This document shows positions 16,796 to 25,538 of a stretch of 64,000 nt of DNA, in pieces. The position numbers and the translations under genes were made by a program. This DNA is from Serratia bockelmannii (GTDB taxonomy: Bacteria > Pseudomonadota > Gammaproteobacteria > Enterobacterales > Enterobacteriaceae), in assembly GCF_008011855.1 (NCBI RefSeq), contig NZ_VOUX01000003.1, positions 496,001 to 560,000 on the forward strand. The letters run 5' to 3'. Every line of letters starts with the position of its first letter. The first letter of the stretch is position 1. The notes beneath the pieces were generated by a model. The model worked only from the letters and a program-made list of their open reading frames with translations. It had not been told where the DNA came from and did no database searches.

Positions 16796-16815
16796 ATATA
16801 GCTTTTATGCTATAT
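16796..16815 (-). promoter_or_regulatory. Palindromic operator of the HigBA-like operon
   Basis: Perfect inverted repeat ATATAGC-(6)-GCTATAT, 13 bases upstream of the toxin start. The TATA-type bases also supply a likely -10 element for the operon. Such an inverted repeat is the usual binding site of the HTH antitoxin. Confidence 0.7.
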
Positions 16816-16907
16816 AGTGTAAGGGTTATTGTTCGAACAATATGCACGAACGCAGGGAGCGGAAAAAATCCAAAAGCGGGAAATGCGGCGGGCTACGCAA
16901 TATGAAC

Positions 16908-16931
16908 GCATGGGTGACTGCTCACCCATGC
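16908..16931 (-). terminator. galR terminator
   Basis: Perfect 10-bp stem GCATGGGTGA / TCACCCATGC with a 4-nt loop, 10 bases downstream of the galR stop. On the minus strand it is followed by GTTCATATT, a weak U-tract. Confidence 0.65.
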
Positions 16932-16941
16932 AGCGATGTCA

Positions 16942-17961
16942 TTACGGCTGTTCGTGCGCGTTGTTGAGGGTGGCGACCGAGTGGCGGCGCACCAGCGTCG
17001 GGCTGAACATGTTGGTGATTTCCGGCAGCGGTTGCCGGTTGGCCAGCGCCAGGGCCAGCTCTGCCGCCTGGGTGGCCATCGCGACGATAGGGTAGCGAAT
17101 GGTGGTCAGGCGTGGGCGCAGGTAGCGCGAAATCAACACGTCGTCGAAACCGATCAGCGAAATTTCCCCCGGTACGTCGACGCTGTTATCGCTCAACACC
17201 GACAGCGCGCCGGCGGCCATCGGATCGTTATAGCAGGTAATGGCGGAGAACGAACGGCCGCGGCCGAGCAACTCGGTCATCGCCTGTTCGCCGCCGATCT
17301 CGTCCGGTTCGCCATAGGCGATCAGCTTTTCATCCACCGCGATACCGTGTTCCCGCAGCGCGTCGAGATAGCCCTGCAGCCGGTCGGTGGCGTCGGAAAT
17401 CTGGTGAGTGGAGCAGATGATGGCGATGCGCTGGTGCCCTTGCTGGATCAGATGACGGGTCGCCAACCAGGCGCCGTAGCGATCGTCGAGCGCCACGCAG
17501 CGTGTTTCGAAGCCCGGCAGCGTGCGGTTGATCAGCACCATGCCCGGGATCTGTTGCATCCAGCCGCAAAGTTCCTGATCGCTCAGCCTTTTGGCGTGCA
17601 CCACCAGCGCTTCGCAGCGGTGCCGCACCAGCTGTTCAATCGCCTGGCGCTCTTTTTCGGCGTCGTGGTAACCGTTGCCAATCAGCAGAAAATTGTGGGT
17701 GGCATAGGCCACCTGCTCGACCGCTTTGACCATTGCGCCGAAGAAGGGATCGGAAACGTCGGAGACGATCAGGCCCAGCGTCTCGGTGGATTGCTGCGCC
17801 AGCGCCCGTGCGTTGGCGTTAGGGTGATACTGCAGTTGTTCCATGGCGGCCAGCACCGCGGTGCGCGACCCTTCGCTGGCCTTGGGGGAATTGTTTATCA
17901 CGCGGGATACCGTGGCCACGGAAACACCCGCCAGCCTGGCAACATCCTTTATCGTAGCCAT
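16942..17961 (-). CDS. galR: Galactose repressor GalR
   Basis: LacI-family repressor (339 aa from ATG 17961). N-terminal HTH MATIKDVARLAGVSVATVSRVIN is the canonical GalR start, followed by the periplasmic-binding-protein-like sensor domain (IVSDVSDPFFGAMVKAVE; SLIGFDDVLISRYLRP). A GTG 12 bases upstream is also in frame. It controls galactose uptake and metabolism genes with galactose as inducer. Position near lysA matches E. coli. A sequence resembling the GalR operator lies just upstream (17979-17994), suggesting autoregulation. Confidence 0.9.
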   Translation of the reverse strand: MATIKDVARLAGVSVATVSRVINNSPKASEGSRTAVLAAMEQLQYHPNANARALAQQSTETLGLIVSDVSDPFFGAMVKAVEQVAYATHNFLLIGNGYHDAEKERQAIEQLVRHRCEALVVHAKRLSDQELCGWMQQIPGMVLINRTLPGFETRCVALDDRYGAWLATRHLIQQGHQRIAIICSTHQISDATDRLQGYLDALREHGIAVDEKLIAYGEPDEIGGEQAMTELLGRGRSFSAITCYNDPMAAGALSVLSDNSVDVPGEISLIGFDDVLISRYLRPRLTTIRYPIVAMATQAAELALALANRQPLPEITNMFSPTLVRRHSVATLNNAHEQP

Positions 17962-17978
17962 ATCAGTCAACACATCCT

Positions 17979-17994
17979 GGGTAATCGCTTACAT
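17979..17994 (-). promoter_or_regulatory. Probable GalR/GalS operator
   Basis: GGGTAATCGCTTACAT matches the 16-bp GalR/GalS operator consensus GTGNAANCGNTTNCAC at 11 of the 13 specified positions, with the central CG and flanking AA/TT intact. It lies 18 bases before the galR start codon, so binding would block galR expression. Confidence 0.6.
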
Positions 17995-18181
17995 CCCCCA
18001 GTTTTGCGGAAAAAAACCGGGGCTGCAAGCGGTCTCGTGCGCAACTTGTGGCGGCCGTTGCAGAATCTCTTCGAGTCTGTACGCATAACCATCGACGACC
18101 GAACGATAGCGCAATTTGTACGTTGGCACTGGCGCCGGGCTGAGGTAACGTCTGTGCATTCCGATTTGCGCCGAGAATGCC

Positions 18182-20464
18182 ATGTCCATTAAACGCTATC
18201 CGCAGCTCGCCCATTGGGGCGCTTATACCGCCGTGGTTGAAGACGGTCGGCTTATCCGTTGTGAACCCTTCGTCGACGATCCCGACCCTTCGCCGCTGCT
18301 CGATTCCATCGTCCCGATGGTCTACTCCGACAAACGCATTCGCAAACCGGCGGTGCGCCGCTCGTGGCTGCAAAAGCGCGAGGGCAGCGACCGTACGCTG
18401 CGCGGCAGGGAAGATTTCGTCGAGGTGGGCTGGGAGTTAGCGCTCGATTTGGTGGCGGAAGAGAATCGCCGGGTGCGCGATCGCTACGGCGCCTCCGGGC
18501 TGTTCACCGGTTCTTATGGCTGGTCGTCGGCCGGGCGGCTGCACCATGCACGCTCGCTGGTGCGGCGGTTCTACTTCGGCGGCGGCGGCGGGGTCGATCA
18601 GCAGGGCAACTACAGCTGGGGCGCGGCGCAGTTCTTTCTGCCGTATGTGATCGGCACTTTCTCGCCCTTGACCGGGCGCGTCACCAGTTGGCCGAGCGTG
18701 GTGGAGCATTGCGAGTTGTTTGTGGCGTTTGGCGGGCTGGCGCTGAAAAACGCTCAGGTTTCTTCCGGCGGCGCGGCGGAACATGCGCTCAAACCCTGGC
18801 TGCAAAAGCTGGCGCATAAGGGCACGCCGGTGATCAACATTAGCCCGATGCGCGACGACTGCCCCGCGTTCGTCAACGCGGAATGGATCCCGATCCGGCC
18901 GAATACCGACGTGGCGCTGATGCTGGCGCTGGCTTATGAAATCCAGCGGCTGGGCGCGCAGGATGAAGCCTTCCTGCACAGCCACTGCGTGGGCTATCAA
19001 CAGCTGGCGGATTACCTGAACGGCGCCGGTGACGGCGTGGCGAAAACCCCCGACTGGGCCAGCGCCATTACCGGCATTCCGGCGGCGCGTATTGCGCTGC
19101 TGGCGCGGCAACTGATCGGCGTGCGCAGTTTCATCACCTGCTCCTACTCCGTGCAACGCGCACATCGGGGGGAACAACCGTACTGGATGATGATCGCGCT
19201 GTCGGCGATGCTGGGCCAGGTGGGGCTGCCGGGCGGCGGCTTCTCGTTCGGCCACGGCTCGATGAACGGCGTCGGCAACCCGCGCGTGGATACCCCCGCG
19301 CCGACCATGCCGGTAGGAGAAAACCCGGCCGGGCTGGCGATCCCGGTGGCGCGCATCTGCGACATGCTGTTGCACCCCGGCGAAGCCTATCAATTTTGCG
19401 GCGAGACGCGGCATTATCCGGATATCCATTTGGTGCACTGGGCCGGCGGCAACCCGTTCCATCATCATCAGCAGTTGAATCGGCTGGTGGAGGGGTGGCA
19501 GAAGCCGGACACGGTGATCGTTCAAGATATCTGGTGGACGGCGGCGGCCAAAATGGCGGACATCGTGCTGCCGGTCACCAGTTCGCTGGAGCGTAACGAC
19601 ATCGGCGGCTCGTCGCGCGATCGCTACGTGTTGGCGATGCATCAGGCCATTGCGCCGCAGCATCAGGCGCGCAACGATTTCGATATTTTCGCCGATCTGG
19701 CGGAGCGTCTCGGCTATCGTGAGCGCTTTACCGAGAATCGCGACGAGCGGGCTTGGATCGAAGCTATCTACCGGCAATGCGGCGCAGCGCAGCAGCGCGC
19801 CGGCGTCGCCTGGCCCGAGTTTGAGGATTTCTGGCGCCGGGGCTATGTCGAACTGCCCGCGCCGGCCAAAGAGTTCGTCTTTTTTGAGGCGTTCCGCGCC
19901 GATCCGCAGGCTAACCCGCTGCAAACGTCCAGCGGCAAGATAGAGCTGTTCAGCGAGCGGATCGCCGGCTATCGCTACGAAGATTTCGCGCCGCATCCGC
20001 AGTGGCGGCCGCCGGTGGAGTGGCTGGGCGCGCCGCAGGCCAAAAACTGGCCGCTGCACCTGATCTCCATTCAACCGAGCGATCGCCTGCATAGCCAGAT
20101 GGATCCGGCGCCGCTGGCGCAGAACAACAAGACTGCCGGGCGCGAAACCTTGTACATGCATCCGGACGATGCGGCGCCGCGCGGCGTGGCGGACGGCGCC
20201 GAAGTGCTGGTTAGCAACGCACGCGGCAGCTGTCTGGCGGGGGTATCGCTCACCGATGGCGTGACGAGCGGCGTGGTGCTGATGGCGACCGGCGCCTGGT
20301 TCGAGCCGGGTTACGACGCGCAGCGCCGGCCGGTCGAGCAGGCGGGCAACCCGAACGTGCTGACGCTCGATATCGGCACCTCGCCGCTGACGCAGGGGCC
20401 GAACGCCATGAGCTGTCTGGTGGAGGTCAGCGCATTCACCGAACGTCGGGATCAAGATAGTTAG
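18182..20464 (+). CDS. bisC: BisC-type molybdopterin S/N-oxide reductase
   Basis: 760-aa molybdopterin guanine dinucleotide enzyme of the DMSO reductase family. No Tat signal and no N-terminal Fe-S cysteine motif, so it is cytoplasmic like biotin sulfoxide reductase BisC, which reduces biotin sulfoxide and methionine sulfoxide. The region GVDQQGNYSWGAAQ includes the likely Mo-ligand Ser145; later WGGNPFHHHQQLN-type and DIVLPVTSSLERND segments are family cofactor-binding motifs. Start ATG 18182 has only a weak ribosome-binding site. Divergent from galR (220 bases); its last 29 bases overlap the convergent minor pilin gene. Exact substrate is inferred. Confidence 0.8.
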   Translation: MSIKRYPQLAHWGAYTAVVEDGRLIRCEPFVDDPDPSPLLDSIVPMVYSDKRIRKPAVRRSWLQKREGSDRTLRGREDFVEVGWELALDLVAEENRRVRDRYGASGLFTGSYGWSSAGRLHHARSLVRRFYFGGGGGVDQQGNYSWGAAQFFLPYVIGTFSPLTGRVTSWPSVVEHCELFVAFGGLALKNAQVSSGGAAEHALKPWLQKLAHKGTPVINISPMRDDCPAFVNAEWIPIRPNTDVALMLALAYEIQRLGAQDEAFLHSHCVGYQQLADYLNGAGDGVAKTPDWASAITGIPAARIALLARQLIGVRSFITCSYSVQRAHRGEQPYWMMIALSAMLGQVGLPGGGFSFGHGSMNGVGNPRVDTPAPTMPVGENPAGLAIPVARICDMLLHPGEAYQFCGETRHYPDIHLVHWAGGNPFHHHQQLNRLVEGWQKPDTVIVQDIWWTAAAKMADIVLPVTSSLERNDIGGSSRDRYVLAMHQAIAPQHQARNDFDIFADLAERLGYRERFTENRDERAWIEAIYRQCGAAQQRAGVAWPEFEDFWRRGYVELPAPAKEFVFFEAFRADPQANPLQTSSGKIELFSERIAGYRYEDFAPHPQWRPPVEWLGAPQAKNWPLHLISIQPSDRLHSQMDPAPLAQNNKTAGRETLYMHPDDAAPRGVADGAEVLVSNARGSCLAGVSLTDGVTSGVVLMATGAWFEPGYDAQRRPVEQAGNPNVLTLDIGTSPLTQGPNAMSCLVEVSAFTERRDQDS

Positions 20465-20990
20465 CGCTGACCAGCAATTGGGTCGACAGCGGGATGTTAT
20501 CGCGTTGCTGTTGACGCAGTTGTGTCGCGGCCGCGGCGAAACTGGAGACTGTTAATGACAGTGTGAAGTGTTGCCCAACCTCGTTATCCGGTACAAGGAT
20601 GTGTAATGCTTCCCGATCGACGGATAAACGATAGTTGGGTAGATGTCTTTGGCGTGGTTGCCCGGGGGCGAGTGAAAAGGAAAGGGGCTCACCATCATCG
20701 TTGCGTAATTCATCAACCGTGAGGCTGAGATAGCTAGAAGCATCGGTTGCGCCGCCTCCTTCTGCCAGGTTTCTATTCTCCCGCAGAGTGAACCCCTGCA
20801 ACTGCACTGGCTCATCGCAAGTCAACCGATACTGCAATGGGGCGCTGTGCAGCAGAGTGGGTTGCTGAGACAGTGTCCCAATATTGTGCTCCCCCAGATA
20901 AATGCTGTTTTGTGTGGTCGTTAGCGTGCAGTTAGCGTTAGCCCCAAAACTGATGGCTATGGCTGCCAACCCATAATAAATCACTTTCAT
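20436..20990 (-). CDS. Minor fimbrial subunit (fourth gene of the chaperone-usher operon)
   Basis: 184-aa exported protein: signal peptide MKVIYYGLAAIAISFGANA, then two cysteines (NCTLTT and LTCDEP) that could form the single pilin-type disulfide, and a beta-rich remainder. No separate lectin-like domain is present. ATG 20990 is preceded by AGGAGA at 5 bases; an upstream frame to 21080 overlaps the usher. It follows the usher by 25 bases and is probably a tip or minor subunit. Its 3' end overlaps bisC by 29 bases on the opposite strand. Confidence 0.7.
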   Translation of the reverse strand: MKVIYYGLAAIAISFGANANCTLTTTQNSIYLGEHNIGTLSQQPTLLHSAPLQYRLTCDEPVQLQGFTLRENRNLAEGGGATDASSYLSLTVDELRNDDGEPLSFSLAPGQPRQRHLPNYRLSVDREALHILVPDNEVGQHFTLSLTVSSFAAAATQLRQQQRDNIPLSTQLLVSANYLDPDVR

Positions 20991-21015
20991 GTGTTCTCCT
21001 GATATCGATGAACGT

Positions 21016-23439
21016 TTAGCGACACACGGCTTCGGAGTGGCTGATGCCGGCACGATTGCGGGAAGAGGTGTCGGCAGCAATTGCGAAATAACATGCCTGT
21101 CCCGACGAGTGTTTCATGCTGAAGCGTTGTGAAGACGCATCGTTCTTCGCGTGGTGCGCTTTCTGATGTTCAATGAAGGCTGCGCCCTGATCATTGGTAA
21201 AAGCGACTACTCGTTGTTGTTCATCCAAAATCATGCTGCCGATAGCGGGTTTTGTGCCGTCTGCATAGCTAATCTGGACAATGGCCCGCAATGTATTAAT
21301 GGCACCGATATTGATACGTTTAACGCTGCCACGTGCCAGATTGATCTTGCGCACGCCGTTATCGATATCGGCGCCGGGGGGTAAGGTGCTGGTGTCTACG
21401 TTAATCAGACTTGGTTGATACTCACGCAGCCTTGGGATGACCGCCTTACCTTGCTTGCCATAGGTTTTCACCTTTCCGCCTGGCGTAGACACGCTGATTC
21501 CGGCGAGGCCCGGTATCGTCAAGACGCCGAAGGTATCGCCGATTTTCTGTGGTGAGAGCGTTAGCCCGCTGCTGTCTGCCACCAGGGAGCCAGAGGCACT
21601 GTAGTAAAATGCCTGCTGATTTTCTGACAGATGGCTATAGCTGCCGGAAAGCGTTGTGAACGGACTCAAATAGTTCACATTGCCTGAGTAGGTGCCGTTG
21701 TTGGATTGGGTGCCCTGTGTTGCATTGAGTCCATAAGCCAGATCGCCATTCAACGCTTGGCCGGAAAGCGAATTGCTGATGCTACGATGTCTTCCGTTGC
21801 TTATCATATTGGCGCTATAACGTCGGTTTTTTCCCAGAGGCAATGAAAGGGTGGCGAACACCCTGGTATCGTTATCGCGAACCTCGCGGCTGCGCTCTTT
21901 TTCCAGGCTAACGCCAACGGTGGTTGCGCCAAATTGACGGTTCCAGAAGGCGTAGACTCGTTGATTTTGTTGCTTATCTCCCCCTTCAGCGCGTGTAACG
22001 CCTAAAGATAGATTTCCAATGTATTTATGGTGCCAGCCTAGGCCCAGGCTGTAGCTTTGACGTTGGTGTGAAGATGATGCACCGTACGATACAGGCCAAT
22101 AAGTTCCTTCGCCGTCATCTTTACGTGGAGAACGAAGCTGTGTGGGCGAACGGTATCGCTCTGACTGGATGCTGTAACCGGCTTTCAGCTTAAGGTTTTT
22201 TATCAGGGGCAATGCACTATTCAGCTGCAGCTTGGTGCCCTTTCCACTTGGCGACTGCGCCACGTGGCTCAAGGCTGTAAAACGATAATCGCTATTGGCA
22301 ATGCTATAACCGGCGGCGATGCCGCGATAATCGCGGCTGAGGAAACTTCCCCCTCTCACCTGGTGGTGGTTGAGCCATGGCAAAGAGAATGAGCCAGTGA
22401 TGAAAGGCATTTCTGTACTTTTTTCCAGGCTGTGAGTGCGCCCGAGAGCAAGGGAGTAACTGCCCTGGCGGGGAGTAGAGCGTCCTGAGGTCGTCAGATA
22501 AGGGACGATGAATTGTTTGCGGCTACCGTTACTTTCCGTGACGGTGACGGACAAATCGACTGCGTCGAACTGCGCAGGGATATCGGTCAGGCGGAAAGTG
22601 CCCGGCTGCACCTGCGTAGCGTAAACTAATCTGCCATTCTGAAAAATCTCAACCTTGGCTTGGCTCTCGGCGATACCTTCGACTACCGGCACATCACTGC
22701 GTTGACTCAATGACAACGACGAGTCAGGCAGCCATTGCAGGCCATCTAAGGTAATGCCGCTGTAAAGCGAATCTGATAACGTCGCTCGTCCCAAACGCAT
22801 CATGGCGTCGTGATCCGTCAATGTCCGCTGCAGATAACTATTATAAGGCGTGTACCCCTGATGTCGTTCTGACTTGTTATAGGTGCCATTATGGCGAAAC
22901 AGCCAATTATTGCTGTTAAAGCCGGTTTCCAACGCCGCGTAATCACTGCTGTGATTTTGGCTGTCGAATCGGCTAGCGGTATAATTCAGCATCAGGGCAT
23001 GGCCGCCAAATTCATAGTCCGCCGGTTGTCGACGGATATAGCGCTCGGGCAACAGCAAAATCAATTGATTATTACCGGTTTCATTGTCGATGCGGCTGCC
23101 TTGATAACATTGGCTCATCAGCATATCTGCCTGAGTGTTGAGCTTGCAGGGGTATAACCCTAGGCTTTCTACGAGTTCAGCGTCGTATTGCCATTCGCCT
23201 TGTTTGTCTATGTTGACTTCATGTCGTCCATGATTTTGTCCGTTGACGTTGATGAATAGCGCTTGTTTTCCTGCGGGGAATTTCGCTCCAGAGGAAAAGT
23301 AATCAGCAATCTCACTGGGTAATCCAAGTGCGCGCATCATTTCAATATCGTAGTCAGCCAGGCTGGTCGAGGCATAGCCTATAGGCAGACAAAACGCCAG
23401 CAGACGTAGCGGTATATGCAATTTCAAAGGCTGCCTCAC
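21016..23439 (-). CDS. Outer-membrane fimbrial usher
   Basis: 807-aa PapC/FimD-type usher: signal peptide (about 1-28), N-terminal chaperone-binding domain, a 24-strand barrel region, plug domain (around FRLTDIPAQFDAVDLSVTVTESNG) and a C-terminal domain (PAIGSMILDEQQRVVAFTNDQG). It starts with GTG at 23439 overlapping the chaperone stop as GTGA, so translation is coupled. It catalyses pilus assembly across the outer membrane. The size is at the short end for ushers. Base composition is more AT-rich than the flanking house-keeping genes. Confidence 0.88.
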   Translation of the reverse strand: MRQPLKLHIPLRLLAFCLPIGYASTSLADYDIEMMRALGLPSEIADYFSSGAKFPAGKQALFINVNGQNHGRHEVNIDKQGEWQYDAELVESLGLYPCKLNTQADMLMSQCYQGSRIDNETGNNQLILLLPERYIRRQPADYEFGGHALMLNYTASRFDSQNHSSDYAALETGFNSNNWLFRHNGTYNKSERHQGYTPYNSYLQRTLTDHDAMMRLGRATLSDSLYSGITLDGLQWLPDSSLSLSQRSDVPVVEGIAESQAKVEIFQNGRLVYATQVQPGTFRLTDIPAQFDAVDLSVTVTESNGSRKQFIVPYLTTSGRSTPRQGSYSLALGRTHSLEKSTEMPFITGSFSLPWLNHHQVRGGSFLSRDYRGIAAGYSIANSDYRFTALSHVAQSPSGKGTKLQLNSALPLIKNLKLKAGYSIQSERYRSPTQLRSPRKDDGEGTYWPVSYGASSSHQRQSYSLGLGWHHKYIGNLSLGVTRAEGGDKQQNQRVYAFWNRQFGATTVGVSLEKERSREVRDNDTRVFATLSLPLGKNRRYSANMISNGRHRSISNSLSGQALNGDLAYGLNATQGTQSNNGTYSGNVNYLSPFTTLSGSYSHLSENQQAFYYSASGSLVADSSGLTLSPQKIGDTFGVLTIPGLAGISVSTPGGKVKTYGKQGKAVIPRLREYQPSLINVDTSTLPPGADIDNGVRKINLARGSVKRINIGAINTLRAIVQISYADGTKPAIGSMILDEQQRVVAFTNDQGAAFIEHQKAHHAKNDASSQRFSMKHSSGQACYFAIAADTSSRNRAGISHSEAVCR

Positions 23440-24146
23440 TGGATTGGGGCAAGGTTGACCGTGATATCGGGTATGGCGCGCCCCGTGTTACTGATTGGCG
23501 TGAAGTGCAAACGGGAGGGGGGGCTGGTAAGCCTATCGCTCTTACGTGTACCGATCGTTTGCCCAGGCAGCAAATAAGGTTGTTCTAAAACAAACTGCTG
23601 GTTACTGGGTTGTACGGTGATGGAAGGGGCTAACCTGATAACGTAAGGGCTGAGATTTTTGACTTGTATAGAATGCCCATTTTGTTGCCAATGCAAGGTT
23701 TGCCAGGGAGATTTGTTTTCCACCAGCGCGGAGGGTGTGGCGATAGCGACGACCCTATGCCGAGTATTCACCTTAAGCTGGTTGCTTTTTTCTCCCATAT
23801 CGGGAATTTCCTGGAAATAGATATGGCGCATTTGCTGACGGGTTTTATCAAGTCCCGAGGGATCGGCAAGCATGACGCGTACCAGCTGAGATTTACCCGG
23901 ATCAATACGCGCGGCTGGCGGAGAAAGAATGAATAAGGGATCTTCTCCTTGCTTGCTTAATGCATTTTTAACAACGGATGAGAATAGCAATACAGGATAA
24001 TTACCGATATTATCGACTCTTACCGTTGTCTCTCCTTTCTCTTGATTGACCAAAAGGCTTATTTTTTCCAGTTTAATGGTTGCTTGGCCATAAAATGGAG
24101 TAAGCAATATAAATATTGCGGTGAGATAATGGATGAGACCTTTCAT
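23436..24146 (-). CDS. Periplasmic fimbrial chaperone
   Basis: 236-aa PapD-like protein with signal peptide MKGLIHYLTAIFILLTPFYGQA and two Ig-like domains. The G1/F1 region QLVRVMLADP and the MRHIYFQEIP segment correspond to the conserved strand region that donates to pilin subunits; Arg/Lys residues near KLEKISLLVN fit the subunit-anchoring site. Start ATG 24146 with AGGAAATAAA upstream. Second gene of the operon, between the main pilin (112-base gap, probable processing or attenuation point) and the usher (4-base overlap). Confidence 0.85.
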   Translation of the reverse strand: MKGLIHYLTAIFILLTPFYGQATIKLEKISLLVNQEKGETTVRVDNIGNYPVLLFSSVVKNALSKQGEDPLFILSPPAARIDPGKSQLVRVMLADPSGLDKTRQQMRHIYFQEIPDMGEKSNQLKVNTRHRVVAIATPSALVENKSPWQTLHWQQNGHSIQVKNLSPYVIRLAPSITVQPSNQQFVLEQPYLLPGQTIGTRKSDRLTSPPSRLHFTPISNTGRAIPDITVNLAPIQ

Positions 24147-24258
24147 TTTATTTCCTGAATAGCGGAGAATAACGAACTCTAGTCAAAGGACGTTAAGGTA
24201 TTTTGCCAAACAAAGAGGCTGAAATAAGTGGGGACAGCGAAGTGTCCCCACCTGGTGA

Positions 24259-24948
24259 TTACAGGTAGTGAACCGAAAGATTCACAGAAGCTTGCAATGC
24301 AATGCTATCTTGCATTTGGATGCTTTTATCATCAATGTAGCTAAGCGGGGTAAGGAATGAACGGTAGTTGAATGTGCCGCTCAGGTTCTGACCGATCGCC
24401 ATGTTGTCGTAATTAGCATCTGATGTGACCGCAAAGCGATTACCTGAGGCAACAGAGAAAATAGCCTGTTCGTGATCTGCACCGTCAGTTACATTGGTCA
24501 AATCAAAAATATCATCGCCTTCAGGAATCAGCGCCGCACGCACGGTTTCACCATCCATAGCGATATCTGACAGTGCAAGGCCCAGCACGGCGATATCTTT
24601 ATTGCTGGCGTCTTTTGCCAGCGATGCGGTGAAGCTTCTGTCCATATATTGATAATCGGCATCGCCGCTGGCGCTGGTAACTTCAATGCCCATGCTGGTC
24701 GGTGCCGTGCAGTTTACGGTGAACGGGATGCTGCCCATGCCGTTGCCTTCCAACTGGACAGGATTTACTTTATCAAAAGCTTCGCTGGAATGGCGGCCAA
24801 GATCAATGCTATTGGTGTTGGCAGCAATACTGCAGCTGGTGTTATTGTAAATTTCTCCGGAGAAATCTACAGACGTACTGGCTGTTTTTGCGGCCAGTAC
24901 GCTCGTGCACGACAGAGGTAGCAGGGCTAAAAATAAATATTTCTTCAT
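24259..24948 (-). CDS. Main fimbrial pilin subunit
   Basis: 229-aa exported protein, signal peptide MKKYLFLALLPLSCTSVLA, mature part with VDFSGEIYNNTSCSIAANTNSIDLG and the second cysteine in FTVNCTAP, the common pilin disulfide pattern. The C-terminal strand ALQASVNLSVHYL has the alternating hydrophobic pattern and penultimate aromatic residue used for donor-strand exchange. AAGGAAACCTGA precedes ATG 24948. First gene of the operon, so the most abundant product. It resembles DUF1120-type fimbrial proteins, though the subfamily is not certain. Confidence 0.8.
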   Translation of the reverse strand: MKKYLFLALLPLSCTSVLAAKTASTSVDFSGEIYNNTSCSIAANTNSIDLGRHSSEAFDKVNPVQLEGNGMGSIPFTVNCTAPTSMGIEVTSASGDADYQYMDRSFTASLAKDASNKDIAVLGLALSDIAMDGETVRAALIPEGDDIFDLTNVTDGADHEQAIFSVASGNRFAVTSDANYDNMAIGQNLSGTFNYRSFLTPLSYIDDKSIQMQDSIALQASVNLSVHYL

Positions 24949-25451
24949 TCAGGTTTCCTTCTGAGAATATGCCACTAAATAAATAAAAGTCGTATTGCTT
25001 GAAAATATAAAGCAAGGATGTCGCAATTTTTTACTAGCGATTCAATGCAGGGTTATTTTATTTTTCAATCTCAATTCTTGCAATATTCTGCTAAAAATTT
25101 ACATCAAAATAGATTTATATTCTGATTGATTGGTTTTTATTATTCAATTTTAATTATTAATTCTGTTTGGTTGTTAGTGTATAGGTTTTATTGCTTGCGG
25201 TTCTTTTAATTATTAATAATTAATTATCCTCGGCGCGCACTTTTACCGTGAGATCACGATAACAGCAAGGTCTGGAGGTGGCTCTGTTGTTAGCTGGCGC
25301 TTTTTGACTTTGTCTTTTTATTGTTACCGTGCTTGAAAAGCAAGAAAACGCATTGCATACGTTGATCAAAATGACACGTTGGATATCACGTCTAACTTGG
25401 CTCTTGCGTTTGAGAATAGTTTTCGTAATTGATTTCTTTAGCGTGGATGAT
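24949..25451. promoter_or_regulatory. AT-rich promoter region of the fimbrial operon
   Basis: About 500 bases without a convincing gene. The first 250 bases are strikingly AT-rich (long A/T runs around 25021-25230), as expected for an H-NS-silenced fimbrial promoter in acquired DNA. An open frame running from 25329 to 25580 has no ribosome-binding site and no recognisable domain. No inverted repeats suggesting an invertible switch were seen. Confidence 0.5.
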
Positions 25452-25538
25452 ACAAGAGGGATTAAAGGATCTGCTTCAGTCTCGATTAGGCCGAACCCTC
25501 ATGTGCTGCACTTACCTGCATATGCGCATGGTCTTTTT
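25452..25538 (+). ncRNA. Possible degenerate second OmrA/OmrB copy
   Basis: The stretch begins with an AGAGG-ATT-A pattern resembling the OmrA/B 5' seed (about 12 of 19 positions alike) and ends 87 bases later with CTGCACTTACCTGC...ATGCGCATGGT and T5, which lines up with the Omr terminator of the intact copy downstream. The end still forms a short hairpin (ACCTGC / GCA-bulge-GGT, 25514-25532) followed by CTTTTTG. The middle is not conserved. E. coli carries two tandem omr genes at this locus, so this may be a decayed or divergent copy. Expression unknown. Confidence 0.35.

Noticed and set aside
18437-20455. Long open frame (672 codons) on the minus strand opposite bisC
   Set aside because: Antisense shadow in GC-rich coding DNA; arginine- and histidine-rich product, no ribosome-binding site, and the plus-strand protein is a clear molybdoenzyme.
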